Virus record (IMG/VR): IMGVR_UViG_3300029349_000013
Location: 1 to 20,316 of that record
Length of the DNA: 20,316 nucleotides
Origin: a virus
Direction: 5' to 3' (one strand)
Under the pieces are notes generated by a model. It made no database searches, had not been told where the DNA came from, and worked only from the letters and a program-made list of their open reading frames with translations. The position numbers and the translations under genes are program-made. This document shows positions 1-5,800 of the stretch, piece by piece (the stretch's first letter is position 1; every line of letters starts with the position of its first letter).

Positions 1-559
1 AGTGACCCAATTCAGTAGAAGAAACACTTGAAGCAGAAACTACACCAGAGCCATCAGAAACCAATACTCTAGAGGCAGTCAAAGCAGCCATCTTACTGAA
101 AGAGATAGCAGCAGCAGCAGCGATGTCAGCGTTAACGATACTGGAAGTCAAACTCAATTTAGAGTAAGCGATAGCAGCGCCAGAAGCAACATCAGCGTCA
201 ACTAAACTGTTAGTTAGATTCAACTTAGAGTAAGCAATAGCGGCGCCAGAAGCGATGTTAGAGTTGGTTAAAGCACCAAGATCAACATCAGCGTCAGGCA
301 TAGTGATGGTGCGAGTGGTAGAAGCAGAGATTCCAGAAGCCTGGAAAGCAATCTTTTTGGTGGAATCGCCGTCGTCGCTGATTCGGAAGGTGGAATCTGG
401 AAACACACCAGAAATCAATTGGTCCAAGATGGCTTTGGTCAATTCAGTAGGGCTGGAAGAACCAACCTTCAAAGAACCTACCACCAACGTGTTTTGTTGT
501 AAGTCTACTTGCTTGGAAACACCGCCGACTAAGCGGGATAGCCTATTAATATCAACCAT
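1..559 (-). CDS. Phage tail fibre protein, N-terminal part (cut by window edge)
   Basis: The first 186 codons are visible and the rest lies to the left of the window. The ATG at 559-557 follows AGGAG (570-566) at good spacing. Residues 1-45 (start MVDINRLSRLVGG, then SSPTELTKAILDQL) look like the attachment end of a fibre. Residues 52-95 hold FRISDDGDSTKKIAF and TTRTITMPDADVDLG, a pattern I know from phage fibre and virion structural proteins. Residues 99-156 are tandem 22-residue units of the type ASGAAIAYSKL. These run into SDGSGVVSASSVSSTELGH, the usual entry to a repetitive fibre shaft. The protein probably forms a trimeric fibre projecting from the virion, but receptor-binding parts are not visible. 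Its Shine-Dalgarno sequence overlaps the stop codon of the upstream 65-aa gene, so translation is probably coupled. The fibre call is from composition and motifs, not from a search. Confidence 0.8.
   Translation of the reverse strand, partial: MVDINRLSRLVGGVSKQVDLQQNTLVVGSLKVGSSSPTELTKAILDQLISGVFPDSTFRISDDGDSTKKIAFQASGISASTTRTITMPDADVDLGALTNSNIASGAAIAYSKLNLTNSLVDADVASGAAIAYSKLSLTSSIVNADIAAAAAISFSKMAALTASRVLVSDGSGVVSASSVSSTELGH
92..265 (-). repeat. Tandem 22-aa (66-nt) fibre repeats
   Basis: Within the truncated fibre gene, two full units (residues 99-120 and 121-142) and a third, diverged unit (from residue 143) repeat with a 66-nt period. The core SGAAIAYSKL is identical in the first two units. 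The third reads AAAAAISFSKM. At DNA level the two copies of TTAGAGTAAGC (plus strand, starting at 159 and 225) show the spacing. Such units are typical of an extended fibre shaft. Confidence 0.8.
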
Positions 560-568
560 TTATAACTC

Positions 569-766
569 CTATTGATTTGGTTGTTGTTCAGAACTTTGGA
601 TATTATAACTGAGATCCAGTGTTAACCCATAGACTTTTAAGTACTTTTCCGCCTCGTCTTTGGCTTTTAGTAGGATTTCGTTGACCTTCACGCCCAAGTT
701 TTGGGCAATCAGGTCTACTTGCTCTACGCTCATTGCACTGATATCTACTTTTCTTTCTCTGGACAT
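569..766 (-). CDS. Small helical protein of unknown function between fibre genes
   Basis: This is a 65-aa protein that I do not recognise. Residues 10-45 (ISAMSVEQVDLIAQNLGV, then VNEILLKAKDEAEKYLKVYG) are charged and should be largely alpha-helical. The tail (LTLDLSYNIQSSEQQPNQ) is polar. There is no signal peptide, membrane segment or cysteine. The ATG at 766-764 is preferred because it overlaps the previous stop codon as TGATG and lies 6 nt after AGGGGG (778-773). A GTG one codon upstream would sit only 3 nt from that site. Its position between two fibre-type genes suggests a role in fibre assembly or attachment, for example as a small chaperone or adaptor, but that is inference from context only. 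The coding call rests on good spacing on both sides and coupling to its neighbours. Confidence 0.7.
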   Translation of the reverse strand: MSRERKVDISAMSVEQVDLIAQNLGVKVNEILLKAKDEAEKYLKVYGLTLDLSYNIQSSEQQPNQ

Positions 767-1614
767 CACAAACCCCCTATGACTTGAATGGAAACCAAGA
801 GGTCTTTAGCGGACGGGTTGTCCGAGTTCTTGGTTATTTTGCCCAATCTTACCACGAAGTCACCTTCCACAAACCCACCCACCCCTATATCTGGGGCTGT
901 GCTGGTTAAGGTTCCGGTTTTGCTAAGAAAAATTACATCACCTATTGAGAAAGAGGTGGTGATGTTTTTGATGAGGCCAGATAACACCACTAAGGCTTCT
1001 ACGTTATTTGGGATGGATTGCTTGGTGATGCCTACTATTGAGTTGACTTGCGACTCATTAGATGGGTCTATGGTGAAGATGTCACCATTTGAATCTTGTC
1101 TGACTGGGGTTAGGGCCGCTATGGTTGAGCCTGAAACGTTGGTGAACAGCTCTTCATTAGAAGAACCTCCGCCACCCCCACCACCCAAGTTTGGGTCGAT
1201 GATATTGAAAGCGTCGTAGTTTCTGGCGTATTGGACTACGTAATCTGGGATGCCCTGAGATTGTGGTGCTGCGTGATAAGTTAAATTGAAGCCGCTAGAG
1301 TTTCTAGCGATAAATCCTTTTATTCCAGATACTTCAGCTGGATCCAATGGCGCCCCAGTGTCATCGTAAGTTAGTACCACATTTACTGTAGTGGAACCAA
1401 GTGCATTAATACTACTAACAAAGTATTTACTTACGGTATATTGTGCGGATATGCTATTGAAAGTGTCTAAAAAAACAGAATCCCCAACCATTACATCAAA
1501 ACCTGAAAAGAAACCAAGGCCATCTGCAATATCCGCAGACACCTGAAAAGTTGTGGCCGTTAATTGAGTAGAGCTATTAGGGGTAAACCCTGCGCTAAAA
1601 ACTATATCTGACAC
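766..1614 (-). CDS. Phage virion structural protein (fibre/decoration type) with heptaglycine hinge
   Basis: This 282-aa protein starts with GTG (1614-1612), preceded by GAGG (1625-1622) at 7-nt spacing. No nearby ATG in frame fits as well. There are two parts. Residues 1-140 form a beta-rich domain with SGIKGFIARNSSG and a QYARNYDAFNI segment. Seven glycines then form a flexible linker (144-150). Residues 153-282 form a second beta domain (TPVRQDSNGDI, SIVGITKQSI, FSIGDVIFLSKTG, VRLGKI). Its order of elements resembles residues 1194-1310 of the 1709-aa protein of this operon: a variable-value segment, a GV/GI step, then FxxGDxxxLS. This type of domain recurs in phage capsid- and tail-decorating proteins. 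The exact site on the virion is unknown. The TGATG overlap with the next gene indicates coupling. Confidence 0.7.
   Translation of the reverse strand: MSDIVFSAGFTPNSSTQLTATTFQVSADIADGLGFFSGFDVMVGDSVFLDTFNSISAQYTVSKYFVSSINALGSTTVNVVLTYDDTGAPLDPAEVSGIKGFIARNSSGFNLTYHAAPQSQGIPDYVVQYARNYDAFNIIDPNLGGGGGGGSSNEELFTNVSGSTIAALTPVRQDSNGDIFTIDPSNESQVNSIVGITKQSIPNNVEALVVLSGLIKNITTSFSIGDVIFLSKTGTLTSTAPDIGVGGFVEGDFVVRLGKITKNSDNPSAKDLLVSIQVIGGL
773..778 (-). promoter_or_regulatory. Ribosome binding site deciding the start of the 65-aa gene
   Basis: AGGGGG on the minus strand lies 6 nt before ATG 766 and 3 nt before GTG 769. The spacing favours the ATG. The site lies inside the 3' end of the upstream 282-aa gene, consistent with translational coupling. 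Confidence 0.55.
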
Positions 1615-1621
1615 TGACTCA

Positions 1622-1625
1622 CCTC
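1622..1625 (-). promoter_or_regulatory. Ribosome binding site supporting a GTG start
   Basis: GAGG (minus strand, within TTGAGGTGAGTCA) stands 7 nt before GTG 1614. It lies in the short gap after the TGA of the upstream 414-aa gene (1633-1631). It is the main reason to accept the GTG start of the 282-aa gene. Confidence 0.55.
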
Positions 1626-1630
1626 AATTA

Positions 1631-2875
1631 TCAAAACAGGACCATCATTCCATAATCTTGTCCAGCGGAGTTACTTGAATGCTCTATCGTAATAGTTGCT
1701 GAAGAGTTGTTTACTATTCCACCGCTAGCGGTAACGCCTCTAACTGTATTTAATTTGAAAGCTATAGGTCTTATAGAGGTTAAAATACTGGTGCTTCCGC
1801 TAGGCTCTGGCACCTTAACCTGACAAATAGTCCTTCCTGTGGTTTCTGATGAGGTAAAGTTGACCACCACAGACTGATACCTAACCCCGCTTGGAAAGTT
1901 TAAATTCAAGATGCAAGTATTAGCTGTTCCAAAATCTTTAGTGGCTGTGATATTGGCTAAGTCAGCCGGAAGCCCAGTAGCGAGAATGATTATATTCCCA
2001 CTATCAAAGGTCAAATAGTTAGTTTCCATTCCACTTCCACCGCCACCCCCAGAAGAGTTAATGGTGATAGTGTTAGCGTCTTGGGCTAAGGTTACGTTAG
2101 TTCCAGCTACTAACCTTTTGAAATTTAAGGTATTTCCAGTTTTAGTAGACCAAACCTCAGCCTTACCAGCACCAGCAGTGCTCAGGTTAGCAGCGGCATT
2201 AATATCGCCTACTGCTGAGATAGAAACTTCATCATTCACTGTTGCAGAAATGGTAATATTTGAATTTCCAGCCAAAAGCTTTTTGAACTCTAAAGTTCCA
2301 GCGTTGTTGGCTTTAAACACCCCAACCCCAGCCGTTCCAACGTTTGCACCACCAGATACGCCGCCACCCCCGCCACCAGCAGCACTGATAGTGATGGTGT
2401 CCACGCCTGGGGTTAAAGTGATATTAGTCCCAGCTACTAAAGTCTTAAATTCTAAGTTTACGCCTGTTTTTTGCTTAAAAAGAATTTGCCCACCGCCTAC
2501 ATTACTGGCTGTGTTCACTTCCCCGCTTCCACCGCCAGTAGAAGCAATAACTATCTCGTTAGCGTTCTCGGTGATGGTGGTGTTTGCACCTGCTACCAAT
2601 TTCCTGAACTCTAAGTTCAGTCCGGTCTTTCCTTTAAAAACAGAGGCACCAGTGGCGCCCACATTCGTTCCGTCATTTGTCTCACCGGAACTCAAAAGGA
2701 TTCCATTCTGAGTGATTTGAATTTCTTGACCAAGGGAGTCTATGTAAAAACCCTCAGTTACAGCGCTTACTAATTTGGAATAGAAGGATCCTTTGCCTGG
2801 TCCAGTAACTGGGGCAGTAACCACAGCGTCTAAAACCTTGGGACTAACTTCTATCTGATTGTTTTTAATAGCCAT
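1631..2875 (-). CDS. Phage tail fibre protein with four beta repeats and glycine-rich linkers
   Basis: The protein has 414 aa. The ATG at 2875 follows AAAGGA (within CTAAAAGGAAATTAAA). Residues 1-65 form an N-terminal region (SFYSKLVSAVTEGFYIDSLG) ending in GILLSSGE. Four repeats of about 43-48 residues follow at roughly 71-112, 124-166, 178-221 and 228-275. Each has an NVG/NLS opening, a VF/ILF or VW step, LEF(R/K)(K/T)L(V/L)AG or close to it, and an ITIS-like last strand. Glycine-rich linkers separate three of them, including six glycines at 167-172 and five at 276-280. Residues 283-414 form a separate C-terminal domain (NYLTFDSGNIIILATGLP, ending DYGMMVLF), which is a candidate tip or trimerisation domain. 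A fifth copy of the repeat sits in the neighbouring 1709-aa protein, so the two are probably related or contact similar partners. The fibre role is inferred from architecture. Confidence 0.8.
   Translation of the reverse strand: MAIKNNQIEVSPKVLDAVVTAPVTGPGKGSFYSKLVSAVTEGFYIDSLGQEIQITQNGILLSSGETNDGTNVGATGASVFKGKTGLNLEFRKLVAGANTTITENANEIVIASTGGGSGEVNTASNVGGGQILFKQKTGVNLEFKTLVAGTNITLTPGVDTITISAAGGGGGGVSGGANVGTAGVGVFKANNAGTLEFKKLLAGNSNITISATVNDEVSISAVGDINAAANLSTAGAGKAEVWSTKTGNTLNFKRLVAGTNVTLAQDANTITINSSGGGGGSGMETNYLTFDSGNIIILATGLPADLANITATKDFGTANTCILNLNFPSGVRYQSVVVNFTSSETTGRTICQVKVPEPSGSTSILTSIRPIAFKLNTVRGVTASGGIVNNSSATITIEHSSNSAGQDYGMMVLF
2051..2665 (-). repeat. Four protein-level repeats (about 45 aa) in the 414-aa fibre gene
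   Basis: Copies lie at about 2665-2540, 2506-2378, 2344-2213 and 2194-2051. The shared core is a hydrophobic step, a TG or AG turn, L(E/N)F(R/K)(K/T)L(V/L)AG, then a beta strand closing ITIS or similar. They are diverged at DNA level, so the duplication is old or under diversifying selection. A fifth copy lies at about 3745-3602 in the adjacent gene. Confidence 0.75.
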
Positions 2876-2893
2876 TTTAATTTCCTTTTAGTG

Positions 2894-5800
2894 TCAAGGT
2901 AGATTGATGAAGTCAAAAACGTCACTAGCGATAGCGGCCACTTCCAGAGTGATTGAGTTTACAGATGTCTCGCTATAGCGATCGCCTGGGTCACCAACAG
3001 ATCCAGAGTTAACCATTAACACTCCGTTTTTAAAGACTAAAAATCTTTCATTACCAATAGTATAAGTTGCGGGGGTGGTTAAAACCGTTCCAGTCAAGGA
3101 TGTAACGGTGTGTCTTGATAAAGGCGCTGCACTTAACCTTTCAAAGGTGAAGATGTCAGACAGGGCAGCAACAGCCCCCAGAGTAATAGAAGTGATGGAA
3201 GTTTCTGAATAATAGTCCGTAGGGGCACCCAAGGATGAGGTGTTCATCAAAAGTCCATTCCTAAACACCATCAAAGACTTATCACCAATGACGTAGGTGG
3301 GTAAGGAAATGACTGAAGTGGAATAGCCAGAGTTATTCAATAAATAGATAGGTGAATTAGATTCATTCATTAAAACTAAGTAGTCTGAACTGGAAAGCAA
3401 CAACCCTAACTCAATAGAGTTGACGCTGTTTTCATAGAATCTATCAGATGGAATCCCAAGCCAAGGCGAATTCATCGTCCTAACCCCATTCCTGTAAACC
3501 TTCAATTTATTAGTTCTTGGGGTGTAATTTCCACCAGTTAGAATGGTATTTCCAATTTCCCCGTAAACATAGTTCAAGAAAGCAGGGTCATTAGACAAAG
3601 CAGAGGCGTCGATTACTACTGTGTCGCCCACTGTGTTGACGTTGATGTTAGTTCCGGCTGCTATGGTTCTGAGTTGTAAGGCCACCCCAACTTTACCAGA
3701 GTAGATTTGACCAGTTCCAGTCCCAATATTAGTTCCTACGTTAACCTCGCCGCTACCGCCCAATCCACCAAAGAAGGCGGACCCTTTGACGTCTATACGG
3801 AACAGTAATTTATCGCCTGGGATGATGTCGAAATTCAATTGGACTTGATTGCTTAAGGTGTTTAAGGCACCAACCTCAACCCAGTCGTCTTCTGGAATTA
3901 GCTTTTGGCCATTCAAGTGAATCTCTAAAGACCCACTACCCACTATGTAGTTTTGACCTGAACCAGAAGCTCTTGAGTCATTAGGGATGGTTATGTTGGT
4001 TCCCTGAATCACTGGGCCGTCTATTTCATTAGAGTTGCTGGCCCCTGAATCCAAAACACTTAATTCTTCTTCGTAAGTGTTATCTACGATTTCTTTAAAT
4101 TTGGGATTGATTAGAACGGTGTTGTCATCTACCGCTGGTCCAATTTCGACCACTGAGATTCCAGGGGTGTTTGGGTAAACTGAAGTTCCTTGACCAGCCA
4201 CACTGGAAACTAAGACCAATTCACCTTGAGTGAATGGTCCACCCAAAACATAAGCCTTACCTGTGATTTGAACCTTGCCAGTAGCACCATTCAAAATAGT
4301 CTCAGCCACTACCCCAAAAGTAGTTTTAGAAGTAGAGATATTGGTGTTGATGGCTTTGTCTATGAAGTTGTTACCTGTATTTTTCAAGTAAACCACTTGC
4401 CCTGGGGATAAGGTTCCACCAGAGTTGTTCACAAACAAATCAAAGGTCTTCTTATGGAAATGTAAAAGGTCTGCGTCCGTTCCAGAGATTAGGGTTTCGG
4501 CTTGGGCGCCAGTGATGTTAGTGTCTGCAAAAAAGGCTACCGCTTCTGCTAATTCTGGGTTTTCTACCACCTCAGTGATGTTTAAGGAAGGCTGCCCATT
4601 CCTATCCAACATCAAATCCCCATCACTATTTACCCAAAGACCATCGTCAGTGGGTAATAAAGGGGAAGAGAGTTGTCTAATGAAAGTAATCCCAAGCGGA
4701 TCTAACACCCCGGAGATGTAAACATCCCCATCAACTGAAAGGGCTTTGTTTCCAGGGGTTCCATTAATTACCACTGGTGAACCTATGTTCACGTTAATGA
4801 TGTTGCCGTTGTCGTAGGCTTGTTGCAAAGTAGTGGTAGAGATAGGCAAAGCGGTGAAATAAACCCCACCATTACCATCTATTCTAAAGGTTAATACATC
4901 GCCGACCACTAAGTTGTGCTCGAATTGGACTTGATTGCTTAGGCTACCCAAGGTTCCAATCTCAGTCCAGTCTGCACCCAAGAGTTGTAACTGGCCGTTC
5001 AAAAATACTTGTAGGTGGCCAGCGCCAACCACATAATACTGAGCTTCTTCTAAGGCCCTAGAGTCGTTGGGTAAAGTGATGATCGCTGGGGCTGATATGG
5101 GGCCTGTGACTTCGTTGTCGTTGGCCGGTGAGCCAGAAACCAACACCTTGTTCTCATCATAAACATTGCCGACTGAGGTGGTGTGATGAAGGTTGAATAG
5201 GTTGGTTGCGCTTCTAGTGTATAGAACGAAGACGTCCTGATCGGTTGGGACCTGGGAAGAGGGGGTGATGTAAAGACTTCCCACTAAATCGCCGTCTTGT
5301 GCGGTGGGGGATGTTTGAATATTGTTGATTATTTTGTAGGCGCTTCTGTTCACCCTTACCCAGACAGAGTGGTTATCTGGGATATTTCTTTGGATAGAAG
5401 GGTATGAATTGATGGCTAAAGCATCTATTTCATTTAAGTTAGTGGATCCATTGATTAATATTTTTAGGTTAGTTAAGGTAGAAGAATAACTGAACTCACC
5501 AGTAGATCCATTAAAAATCACCCCAATCTGATTCAAGACTGAGATGTTTTTGTTTTGGCTGTTTTCGTTATCATTTATGGTGTAAGAAGAAGACCTAACT
5601 ATTTCCTGCCCATCCATGTAATAAACAGAGGTGGAGGATAGCCTATAGAGTAAGATGAATTTGTTTTCTTCCAAAAGGAAGTTAGAGCCTAAGCTTTCGA
5701 CCGTAGGGACTATGGTGGTGTTTTTGTTTCGGTCTATCTCGATAACCAGAGCTTCATTTTGAAGCAGGGAATAGGCACCCAAGGTAATGAGTTGGGCTGG

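Noticed and set aside
769-769. GTG start one codon before ATG 766 for the small gene
   Set aside because: It leaves only 3 nt to the AGGGGG site, while the ATG has 6 nt and overlaps the previous stop as TGATG.
788-1219. Plus-strand open frame of 143 codons with a polyproline run
   Set aside because: The prolines mirror the heptaglycine linker of the 282-aa gene on the other strand. It is a shadow frame.
1989-2014. TTGACC and TATAAT 14 nt apart on the minus strand inside the 414-aa gene
   Set aside because: Both hexamers are explained by the coding sequence (YLTFDSGNII), lie about 400 nt from the next start, and show that such pairs arise by chance here. They also caution against over-reading the two gap elements.
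2061-2711. Plus-strand open frame of 216 codons, rich in proline, alanine and valine
   Set aside because: It is antisense to the repeat region of the 414-aa fibre gene. Its composition follows from the reverse complement of glycine- and threonine-rich codons, it has no convincing ribosome site, and every other gene is on the minus strand.
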